A stretch of DNA of 64,000 nucleotides from Azolla pinnata (lineage: Eukaryota > Streptophyta > Polypodiopsida > Salviniales > Salviniaceae): assembly GCA_037176905.1 (NCBI GenBank), contig JBBBWG010001114.1:1-64000 (forward strand), read 5' to 3'. Of the stretch, positions 25,984-36,569 are shown piece after piece. Under the pieces are notes generated by a model, which worked only from the letters and a program-made list of their open reading frames with translations, ran no database searches and was not told where the DNA came from. Made by a program: the position numbers and the translations under genes. Position 1 is the first letter of the stretch. Each line of letters begins with the position of its first letter.

Positions 25984-27388
25984 TGATATACATATATAGA
26001 CCTTTTTACAACCCATGCAGTGCAAAATAGAACCCCTCACAAATATCAAGAATAAAATGCCCATACAATCCCAACACAAGCATAATCTTGTTCAGATTTG
26101 AACAGCAGACTTCTAACTAATAAAATCCCTCGCCAATACGCTGAATAAAAATCCCCATACAATCTGGAAAATAAAATCCATGTGCGGTCTTCAGGGGAAA
26201 CCCACATACAAAAATTTCATTATTCACTGTAATAATAGAATTCCACTTCACTGTCATGTGCAAACAGTGATGGAAGCGAGAGCCAAGTGGCATTGTGTTT
26301 CTGGGGTAGGTGTCAAATTATCCTGGATGAGGTTTTTATTGGATGTTGGGATCGATTCCATTAGGAGTCATTTTCTCTATATTTATCTTGGTGGTTATTA
26401 GATAAATAATCCAACAGGATACTTCAAAAATCAACGAGGAATCGTTTGTAATTTAACAGCTACTGACGTCTTTGATTATTGCCACAACCTCTGAATGATT
26501 CAAAGCATCTGTGCTCCATTTTCTAACTTGTATATGTTGTAATATGCATATGCTGTTCAGTTGATGCCTTTGCTTTATCTGCGGTGGCACATGATCGACA
26601 CTAGGATGTTCTGATGTTGTGAAGACATGTGACTAGCTCATGTCGTGTATAAAGCCATTTTTATTCACTGCCTGAATTGGGATTCTCTTTCACTTAGTCA
26701 TTACCAGTTAACCAACATCCGACTGATTTGATACTGTGCACATGTCTATGTGTACAGTGGCATAGTGAACATGGATGATTTATCTGTTTACTTTTATATG
26801 TGAGTGATATGATATTGTTAATTGGTTTTGAGATTCTCAAAACTCTAAACATGATCTAGTCTCTAATTAGACATGACTGAGCATTTTGTGCTTATTCTCA
26901 CCAAGATAACAGAAACACAAGCATGATTTTGAGCTCCAAAGGCATGAATTTCACTTCCAAGATGCTCATACATCATCACATGGTTACTGAGTATGGACTT
27001 AATCTAGCTGTATCAGTATGAGTATGATCGATCTCGGAGCTTCGGTGCATCCTATGGATCAATTCTGCCCCTTTGGGTGAGAATTTCTGCTCTTGGATTT
27101 GATCAGATTTGGGCTGTGATCGACCTAGATTCGTCATCAAATTCCAGTTTATTCTCCGGTTGGAGCACAGCCCATCACGTCTCTTTTCACGATCGGCTTG
27201 CTTTCTTGTTGCTCTGTTTCTCTCTGTCGATTGGTTTTCGGACTTGATGCAATCCGCTGTTGTGTAGATCCATTCTGTTTGCCCATGGAATCCTTCCTTC
27301 GCCCTCTGATCTGTTCAAGTAGAGCAGATTCTCCGTGACTCTGTCCTTTCCTCCTCCTCCTGCCTTCTCATGACGATCTTCGTGTTCA
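25984..27388. other. Intergenic region between PPOX and the CCX-like gene
   Basis: The PPOX 3'UTR and the CCX upstream region. No gene or clear repeat seen. The leader close to 27340-27388 is CT-rich. Confidence 0.5.
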
Positions 27389-30300
27389 ATGAAGTCAGCG
27401 ATCGCCCTCTTCCTCTTCCTCTTCCTCCTCTTTCTTACGCCTGGAGGTGCTTCGTCTGAGTCCATCATCGCCCACAACCTCTTCTCCACCCACTCTCCAA
27501 TCCCTTGGTCTCGAGGTAGCCGGGTGTGGTTTCTACAGCAGAACAGTTCTCTGTTTCGGCAGCAGAACCCTTCCAACGCCAGACAAAATCTAGATTGTGA
27601 CCCTAACCCTAACCTTGGCCACAACCAAAATCATAACCAGGACCCTAACCCTAACCCTAACCCTAACCCTAACCGGAACCCAAATCCTGACACAAAATCT
27701 GGGATCAGAAAACATGTTTCTTCTGCTTTTGTCTTTCAAGAAGGGGCAGGTTGTGGCTGCGACAAAGCAATAAGGCACAGGAACAGAGAAGATCAAGTTG
27801 GCCAGGGAGATCAAGCTGATCAACTCCATGGAAGAAATTTCGCTGATCGGATGGGCAGAGCAGATGGAGTTATTGAATCAGATGCAGGGGTTCGAATAGA
27901 CAAAGGAGACCAAACCGTGAACCAACGAGATGGGCTCATCGATGGAGGTGATTGCTTCATCAGAGATCACGATCGATGCCAAGGAAATCGCACCGATGTT
28001 GAGATGTCGGGGAGAGACCAGACTACTGGAATTGATGGAGATCATGGAGATTACATGAAGATTCAATCCAATGGAGGAGAACACATCCAACATGTCATCC
28101 AGGGAGCAGATCATAGGACTGAAATCTACAGAGCACATCGCGGCATCGATAATGGAGGAGTTAACAACACCGATCTGCATCGAACATTGCTAGAAATCCA
28201 GTCAATATTTGAAGACATTTTAGCAAGGTATGTCTTCTCATCTTCTTTCGATTCGCCGATGGTCCGGACGATCTCCATCGTGCTATGGCTCGCGATCCTG
28301 TTCTACCTCCTCTCGACAACTGCATCGGAGTACTTCAGCTCGTTACTCGAGCATCTCTCGAAGGCGCTAAATTTGTCACCTGCCGTGGCTGGGGTTACGC
28401 TGCTCGCCATCGGGAATGGTGCTCCTGATGTGTTCTCAAGTGTGGCTGCATTTGTATCCTCGGACACTTCCGGAAGCATCGGATTCGGAGCTGTGTTAGG
28501 GAGCGCCCTCTTCATCACCACCATTGTGTCAGGATCAGTGGCTCTGGCTACTACTAGGATCTGTAAAGAAGCTGGGCCTGAAAGGATCAATTTAGTCTGC
28601 TTCGTCCGCGATGCCCTCTTCCTCCTCGCATCAGCCAGCGTTCTTATGGTCATCCTTGTGGATGCTAAGGTCTACTTGTGGGAAGCACTCTGCTTCTTGT
28701 GCGTGTATGTCGTGTACGCTGCATCTGTGTGGGCTGCAGAGATGCTCGAGAATCGGCACCGTAACAATTCGCTTGTCCTTGATCCTCTCGTAAGCAAAGG
28801 TATTTTTTTTTCTTTTACCTTTTCTAAAGCGTTCATGTCCGAGGGTAATTATGTCTGGAGAGTTCAATGATAGATCAGCACATTTGAACACAAGATTTCT
28901 GTCAAAAACGCCCAAAATTCACTCGACTACTTCTAGGGTTTTCCACGGTTGTGAGAGGATGACTATCATGGCAGAGCTTATTAGATTATGGAAGACAACT
29001 TTTGTGCTTTCTTCTCATGCTATCCATTTTGCTGTGCATACATGATACAGGGACACGTCAAGATAGTTTTGACACACTTACTAAATATTTTGAGCTTTGT
29101 GAAATCTCACCTGGCTGAGAAAAATTTATTCTTTCTGTTCTGAAGAGACAAGCTGATGATTGAAGATAATCACAGGCTACAACACAGGTTGGAAATCCAA
29201 GTAAGATTTCCACCAAGTTATCAAGTTAATGCTGTTGTGTGTATGCTTACATACACGTCATGACAATGTTGCCCTAAGATGGCCCCTAGAATTTTGCCAA
29301 GTGCATGTCATTGTAGGTATCAATCACATTTCCCTCTAAAATGACTTTGGATCAATATTTGATCATTCCACTAAGTTTTTCCAAAAGTATTCAATGCTCA
29401 CACTTCCAACCTTTCCTTTCCCTGGGGGGAAATATCGTCCATTAATCGTTAATGGCTGTAAATCTTACAGTTCACATGCTCTTTTCTGCATACATAAACA
29501 TATGAAGCACCACTTTTAAACCGCAAGGTCCATGTTGAAACAGGTCCTCAGAAGTAAAACTGGTAAAATTCATATGTAGAGGACAACATTGGTGTTGCAT
29601 ATGCAGGAACGAAGTTTTCTGTAGCATGATCTAGAAATTGAAATTGTAATGTGACATTGTATAATTTCTTTGCACTGAAACAGCTTAGATGTGCATATAT
29701 TGCATTGAAACAGCTTAGATGTGCATGTTGAAACAAGTCCTCAGAAGTAAAACTGGTAAAAGTCATATGTAGAGGACAACATTGGTGTTGCATATGCAGG
29801 AACGAAGTTTTCTGTAGCATGATCTAGAAATTGAAAATGTGACAATGTATAATTTCTTTGCACTGAAACAGCTTAGGTGTGCATATATTGAAAGTTTCTC
29901 CTTGATGCGATGACCTAAGCATTGAAAAATACTATGAAAATGTATAGTTATTTAGCCATTTTGACAGGTATAGCTGGAAGTATGTAAAATATGTATTTTG
30001 ATTGAAAGATGTGGTATCAAATTGTTTAAATAATCCTGTTGATAAGGTTTCTGATCTTCTTGGTCCTTTTTGTGTAGCTATGTCAGAGTGTGCTCTGCCT
30101 CAATGGGCATCCACAACTTCAAAATGGTGTTATTATCATCCACAAAGGCAAGATCATGAGGTAGAACTTGAATACTTCTATGACAAGTATTATGCCATTT
30201 ATAGAAAGTGCAAACGTCGCATCATTTTTCTGTACAAATATGGAATAGAAAGGCCTTTGGCTGTACCTCGGCTTCTCACTATCCCAGTTATTGAAGAAGA

Positions 30301-30997
30301 GCGGTGGTCTCGTCCATTAGCAGTTACCACTTGCACATTAGCCCCTCTTTTTATTGGGTGTATTTTGCTGTTTCATTGCCATGAGGGCCAAACTTCCATG
30401 AATACGATACTTGAAGTCAGTGGAGGAATTGGAGTTTTGTTGGGAGCCTTAGCTTTTTGCAACACGGAAAACGCAAGACCACCTCAACGGTTTATATGGT
30501 TATGGCTGGCAGGAGGGTTCTTCATGAGCATAGTCTGGTTTTATGTTGTGGCAGATCAGCTTGTTGTGTGCTTGGAAATGCTTGGAGATATACTCAACAT
30601 TAATCCAACTATCCTTGGGCTGACAGTTCTTGCATGGGGAAACTCTGTGGGAGACCTAGTAGCTGATGTGGCACTTGCTTGCAGGGGTAGGAGTGGTGTT
30701 CAAATTGTGGTTGCTGGCTGCTATGCAGGGCCTCTCTTTAATACCGTGGTTGGGTTAGGTCTATCATTGGCTGTTGCTTGTTGGACTTCATACCCTGAAC
30801 CGCTGATGATATCGGATGATGATGGAAGTTTGTTCTTCATTATTGGTTTTCTTGTCGCTGGCCTTGCCTGGGCACTTATCATGATACCTTTGAAAGGTAG
30901 GAGATTAAGTCGAAGCTTCGGGGCTGGTCTTGTGCTGCTCTATTGTGGTTTCCTTGCTACTGGGATGTGCTATGCGATGGGCTGGATTCTGCGATGA
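27389..30997 (+). CDS. CCX: Cation/calcium exchanger, CCX family, with extended N-terminus
   Basis: An integral membrane antiporter of the Ca2+/cation superfamily that exchanges K+, Na+ or Ca2+ across endomembranes or the plasma membrane. Exons: 27389-28799 and 30009-30997, about 799 aa. A signal peptide (FLFLFLLFLTPGGASS) covers residues 1-23. Residues 24-290 are hydrophilic. They include an Asn-Pro run encoded by CCCTAA repeats (27643-27673) and a long Asp/Gly/Gln/His-rich stretch with GDQ-type motifs. The transport core begins at about residue 291. Alpha-1 repeat: GNGAPDVFSSVAAF (342-355). Alpha-2 repeat: WGNSVGDLVADVALA (680-694). About twelve hydrophobic segments flank these. The donor AAAG|GTATTT is preferred over an upstream CTC|GTAAGC because only it joins in phase with exon 2. 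An in-frame stop at 29999 forces the acceptor to GAAAG|AT at 30008, which has a poor pyrimidine tract. Typical plant CCX proteins are about 550-650 aa, so the N-terminal region is unusually long. Confidence 0.9.
27599..27673 (+). repeat. CCCTAA telomere-like hexamers inside the CCX coding region
   Basis: Two CCCTAA units lie at about 27601-27612 and five consecutive units at 27643-27673. Read in frame they encode Asn-Pro runs in the N-terminal luminal region of the exchanger. Confidence 0.9.
28800..30008 (+). repeat. CCX intron with a 193-bp tandem duplication
   Basis: A segment starting TTGAAACAGGTCCTCAGAAG (29535) is repeated with few changes from about 29728, a period of 193 bases. The second copy runs to about 29890. 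A smaller duplication (CATTGAAACAGCTTAGATGT) lies at the junction. The rest of the intron shows nothing recognisable. Confidence 0.8.
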
Positions 30998-32263
30998 CCA
31001 AGCAAACCCATGTAAATACAGCATAATTGTAAATCCAAAGTGGATTGTAGTGAATGATGGGTAAAAGCCAGTATTACCTGCCAATACTATCTGAAAATGT
31101 TATACATCCTGGATGGGCATTGTGATGTGTGAGAATTGATGATTGCCCATTTAAAGAGATTAAAGTTTGGAAAGTGTTTCTCAAATGTTCTGAGCATGTG
31201 ACCTCGACTATGATCAGAACTTCTAACATTTGTAATAGGCCGATATGGAAAAGACATTGGGTTTCGTCAGATTCAAGGTCCAGCACAGAGCCTGTACATT
31301 GTCTGCCAAGTTGTGGACATGGGTGATGTTAAAAGCTACGTTATTTGAATGATTTCACATATGTATATACATGTAATCTTCACAGAGAATTGTAAATACT
31401 TTTTTAACAAATCAGATACATTGTTTATGTTTCGTGAGAGGGCTCTGTAAAATGTGTGGCCTTCGTTTATGCTCTGATAACATGTCTTCAGTTTTGACTA
31501 CAATTCCATGTCTGTGTTATTAATAATTATACCTAAGACAAACATATAATTTGACGCTCAGTTTTTACAGTATTGATACTGCAGCTAATCATGTAGGCAT
31601 TTGGAAAAACACTTCAATTCTTAGCGTATATAGTCGTTTAAACATAATTAGTATGTCCAGTTCAATTGCCAGTATGTCCTTGGCATGCTATTAGATACAG
31701 TTATAAAATAGGGTACTTATAGATCCACTTGCAGAGCATTTGAGCATTTGTGTTGCAAGTCCAACATCATGAAAAATGCACTATTCACTTGAGATCATTG
31801 CTGAATACCGCTGTTCTTGCCATGACAAATAGGCAGTCCATGAGAATTCTTTTGAAACTAGATTCTTTTGAACCAGATGATATCAAATTCATGTACATTG
31901 AATCTCGGACTGGATAGTTTTGAACTCAAACTGTAGTAAGGTTAAAATCCATATAATAAACTATTGCTGACCTCTGCAGAATGTACACGAAGGAGATCTT
32001 AAGTTTATCATTTCCCAAATCCTTAAAAATGAAAACATTGTTTATCACACTTGCATGAGATATCATGAGATTGGAGAAAGAATTTAGGTCCGTACTAGAC
32101 ACGCCAAATTATATGACAAAAACTTCGAATACTGTAAGGTTGGGCTGATAACATTTACAGCCATATAAGATATCTAACAGAAGACCTCTGAAATCTTTGC
32201 AAGCATGTTAAAGGTCCAGAGCAACATGGAAAGTAATATTGTACCTGTTTTAACTCTGTTTCT
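30998..32263. other. Intergenic region between convergent CCX and PP2C genes
   Basis: The 3'UTRs of two genes pointing at each other. No further gene or repeat was recognised. Confidence 0.5.
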
Positions 32264-33940
32264 TCACAATCTGACGACAATGCAAGATATATCATCTGTG
32301 CTGTTTCTTGCCACAGCTTCATCAGTCAATTCTTTGGCTGCAGCTAAAGGATCTTTGTACTTCCTTGCCAAATCTACGGCCTCCTGGTTACTCATAACCT
32401 AAGATTAGACACAATAAGACACCGATTTGTAGGCAGCTGTTACCAGTGTAGCATAATTAATCTATATGCAGCTTAAGCAAATCCTGCTGGGGAGAGAATG
32501 CAGAGAGACAATCGGCAAATTAAGCTACAGGATACTAAATTAGATACTTCCAGAACATCCAACATAGAGGAAGACACACACCTTCCATAGTCCATCACTA
32601 GCTAAAATGAGTAGCTCATCTCCATCACAAATCAACTCCTCTCGCACATCTGGATCCACACTCAAATGTTCCTTCATCGTTTTATCACCAAAAGCACGAG
32701 CAACAGCGAGCCGTCCATCAACTCTTGCCACATCCCCTAAAATCATTTGTTTGTAGAAGAAAATTAAGGATTTTCATATTCTGAAGACTAAATTTTAAAC
32801 AGAAGCCGATAAAAATTGCATGCCTACAGAAAAAAAGGGTTGTTCCCACATCCCCTGAATAGTTCCTCAAAATCATTTCTTTTCAAAAACTCAAAAAGTG
32901 GAAGGCGTCAAATCAAAAATCATTTCTTTTCAAAAACTCAAAAGTGGAAGGCGTCAAATCATATGTATAAACAACATCATTGAAGGCTTAGAAAGCCAAG
33001 AAAAAAGCAAGGGAATGAGGCTAAAACACTACGAAATCCATAGACATAGTAAAAGAAACAGCTAAAACAAAAAAAAATCTACCTGGAAATCGAGTTACAA
33101 AACCTCCTTTTTTATTAATTGTATCTATTTCAGACGTTGGCTCATGGTCAATGGAGAGCTGTACAGCCACTCCATTCCTGCTAAGCACAGCTCTAGAGTC
33201 TCCAACATTTGCCACTAATAACCGGTTGCCACTAATCAGAATGACTGTCACTGCTGTTGATCCTCCCATCTCTGAGCATTCCTCCAATATGGCTTTGTCA
33301 GTTTTCTTGTATGCATTTGCAATTGCAACAACAGGGTTCTCCCAGAACCCAGGCTGTAAAACATTCACCCTAGAATTGTTAAGCTAGTTAGGACACCAAC
33401 AATTATAATTGTCAAGAACTACTAAAATCTAGCTGAGGAGTAGGAGGATGACGTTGATTGAAGTAAATGGGTGGCTCAACTAATGTAAATGATACTTTAT
33501 CTGATTGAGGGAAATGGATGGTTTACCCCATGTGGTGTGGATGATACCTCATCTGATGATGCTAATTGTGATTATGGAACTACATGGCAGTAATAGATGG
33601 CAGTATACTTTACTTCATGAGGAATGATCTAATGACGATGGTGGTAACAATAATTTGTTGATGATACGGATGTTAATGGATGGCATACCTCGTTAAGAAT
33701 GTTTTCGAACAACTTATTCTGCAAGTATCGAGGGATAGCACCGCTACAATGGCCGTCATAGATAGCAAATAATCCTAACTCGTGAGACTTCACTTCCCTG
33801 AATTCAGCTACATGGAAATCTTCCATTGTATGTCTCGATCCTTGCACAAGGCTGAACCCATACTTACTTTTACTCTCTAAATAGTTGCTGTGACCTTTCC
33901 CACAGCCTTGATCAGCACTAGATTGGGGTTCACTGGCCAT
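32264..33940 (-). CDS. Protein phosphatase 2C (short single-domain plant type)
   Basis: An Mg2+/Mn2+-dependent Ser/Thr phosphatase. Exons in coding order: 33940-33689, 33353-33083, 32736-32582, 32398-32264, giving about 270 aa with phases agreeing. Motifs in order: GSRHTMEDFH (residues 35-43), FAIYDGH (58-64, metal-binding Asp62), GGSTAVTVIL, VANVGDSRAVLSR, IDHEPTSE, GGFVTRFPGDVARVDGRLAV, ARAFGDKTMKEHLS, LILASDGLWKV and the C-terminal STDDISCIVVRL. These cover the usual PP2C core from start to stop, so the gene looks complete. It resembles the roughly 280-aa Arabidopsis subgroup that includes At1g34750. The start ATG lies immediately after a CTCCAG acceptor-like sequence. A GGTTAGT donor at 34836 fits a 5'UTR intron of about 0.9 kb. 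No regulatory domain is seen. Confidence 0.93.
32868..32960 (-). repeat. Tandem duplication in a PP2C intron
   Basis: A unit of about 47 bases, starting AAATCATTTCTTTTCAAAAA and ending GTGGAAGGCGTCAAATC, occurs twice in a row in the intron between the second and third coding exons. Confidence 0.8.
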
Positions 33941-34836
33941 CTGGAGCAAGTCTCAAAAATCAATAAAATTCGTTTTCCCTATAATATAGTGCTGAATTCA
34001 TAGATGCATATCAATACCACATGCAAATCCTGCATTAAAGTCACTACTATACATATTGACAAATAGAATATAAATCCATAAAAAATAAGCAATAATATCA
34101 TATTCAATCAGCCTAAGAAAATATATCAATTGCGAAACAACACCAACGACCAGCTACACTACCAAACCACATGCATTTTACAAAAATATATCAGCTGAAA
34201 AGGGTGGAACTAATAGTTTATTAAATTATTTGTTGTTGGATCAAATGCATATAGTGATACATCCATAAATATGGGTAAATCAATCATACCATGTCCAGCC
34301 CACAGTACAGCGCGTTCACAAATTCTCGATCTATTTTACCGATCAATGAAATACATATTAATAATCAGCAACAAGAATAGAAGAAACCCTACTTATCTGG
34401 CAGAAAGAACCAAGAGTAACAACGGAAAATGGAGGGAGAAAAAAAAATCATTGAGGCAATTAAAACAACAAATTGATTCAAAATCTAATCAAGAATATAC
34501 GAAAGCAGATTGATTCAACCAAATGAAGTTGACGCATCAAGATTCAACCAAATGAAGTTGACGCATCAAGCAATGATAAGTTTAACCTATCAAGAAGATG
34601 TCAATAGCAAGAAAATTGGTAAAACAAGCAAGAAAAGGTTGATTCAATCCGACAAAGCAAAGATCAAATGGAATTGGAAATCAAATTATCACAGCTTTTT
34701 TTTAACTATGCTGCAAAAGAAAATCTTGAGAAGAAAATAAAAAAGGGACTTCTAAAATCAGCTGGATACGGTTGTTCGAATTTAGAAGAAAACGAGAAAG
34801 ACAACGGATTACGAAGGTATAGTTGGAAAGACTAAC
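33941..34836 (-). other. Probable 5'UTR intron of the PP2C gene
   Basis: On the minus strand, AAAG|GTTAGTC (34837/34836) and GCTCCAG|ATGG (33941/33940) delimit an intron ending exactly at the start codon. It is AT-rich. It contains a 28-base tandem duplication (ATTCAACCAAATGAAGTTGA then CGCATCAAG) at about 34512-34570. Confidence 0.55.
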
Positions 34837-36569
34837 CTTTGATCTGCAAAGGAGGCGCTGGGTGGAAGGAAGATGATGAATGCTAACTCTTAGACCTTGG
34901 GAGACAATTAAGATGGCACAAAATATTTAAGCAGAGCTATGCGAATCCTCTGTTTTTGTGGGTTTGCACTGTTTCTCTGTACGAAGATATCCGTAAGGGA
35001 AACTTATAGAAGACCGTACACACATCAAGGATGACGTGTTGTGTCGAATGTGCCACCTCTCATTTTGCTCTTCCTTCAGGCTTCTTTCCATCTACAGCTT
35101 TCTAGAAGCTTCGACAAAAACATTCTACTCGGAGCTCTCTCATCCCCATACATTTTGTGATCCTATCTATGGCTTCCGGTTTTAGGGTTTAGGCTCGATC
35201 CTCGGATCGTTTTGTTCTTGAGTCACAATTATGAATCTCATTAGTTGCAAAATTCATCTTATTGTTTGATGCACTCTTTAAGCTCTCGTAGCTTTACATT
35301 ATTAATCCATGCGTCAGTTTGATTGATCTAGCATTTCCATCAAATTGAAATGTTAGATTTCTTTTATTTTGTTTAAGCTACTCTATTGTTCTGTATGCAG
35401 ATACTAAAGTTCTCAAAGATAACAAAAATCTCCACGTACAGATTACGAATCTTCAAGTTCAACCCAATCGTCTAGTTAATGTAATAGCATGATTTAGTCG
35501 TATGTGTTGTACACTTTTAAAAAAGTCAAATTGATTTGATACATGTTGAATCAATGACCAACTTTTGTAAGTTTCTTAGGGTACAAACAAATAGGCCTTT
35601 CTTTTCAATATTATTTATATATTCAAAGTTTAGTTAAGGATTCAGGACCCTACCCTGATCCCTTCTTTTGAGAATCAAACTAGATTCTTAGGTTTATTTT
35701 AACTGAAGGGCGGTTTTGAAGCGAAGATAGATATATTACAAGTTTTCTGAAAAAAATAGGCCTTGCATGGTGAAGGCTAAACTAAAAAATATTGTATATT
35801 TCCAGAGCTTTACTACAGAATACTTTGGAAAATTAAGACGAAATAAAGGGCATTGCAAGATACTTTACTTCTGCTTCCAGACATTCTTCAATACAGAGCT
35901 TTATTGTTGTGAACTGGAAAAATGGTTAAGCCGCAAGGGTATTCTGTGATTTCTCTACAGGAAATCACAAAGAATGATAATAGATCCAATGCTCGTGATC
36001 ACATCGGATCTCGTGATTCGATGCGAAGATGAGAGCAAATCCATCGGCTATTGTGAGAGCGAATCTGGCCAAGATGAATCAGATTGGTTCATCACAGCAT
36101 GTGATCATGCAAATCTTCAAGCCCATTTTGGACATGGTAAGTACCATTTCCGCAGAGACAGGATCTTCTGCAAAACTGATCTCTAATCTAGTTTACATAT
36201 TCTACGTATACAGAACTGGTGAAGTTTCAGTTCTGCATATCTAAACTCATGCGATGGCTTCTAAAGGTATGACATGTTTGTCTTGACAGGAGAGATGAAC
36301 ATGCCCATATCTAAAAGAACTCATGATGAGCATACAGAGCATAATTTTGATGGGATTCTAAGTTAGAGCATTAGGCAAACCGGAAGTAATTGTCAATGTT
36401 AAGGAAAGTCTGTTGAATACACTGACAAGTTGATCATCACAAAAAATGAAATGATTTCATCAGTTAAAATACATCCTAATCCTTTTAATGGATCAGGGAA
36501 AAAAAATTTAGAGATATAAACAGCTTGAATGGCAATGATGCATTGCCATACTGGTTTGGCCAATGAACC
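34837..36569. other. Intergenic region between the PP2C 5' end and ABCG copy 1 3' end
   Basis: Holds the PP2C promoter and leader (about 34837-35100) and the ABCG 3' flank. Small open frames near 35767-36244 show no recognisable domain. Nothing else is supported. Confidence 0.5.

Noticed and set aside
28780-28799. Alternative CCX donor CTC|GTAAGC at 28790
   Set aside because: A better consensus, but it would leave the frame out of phase with exon 2. The donor at 28800 joins in phase.
35767-36244. Small plus-strand open frames between PP2C and the ABCG cluster
   Set aside because: No start context, domain or similarity recognised; consistent with chance.
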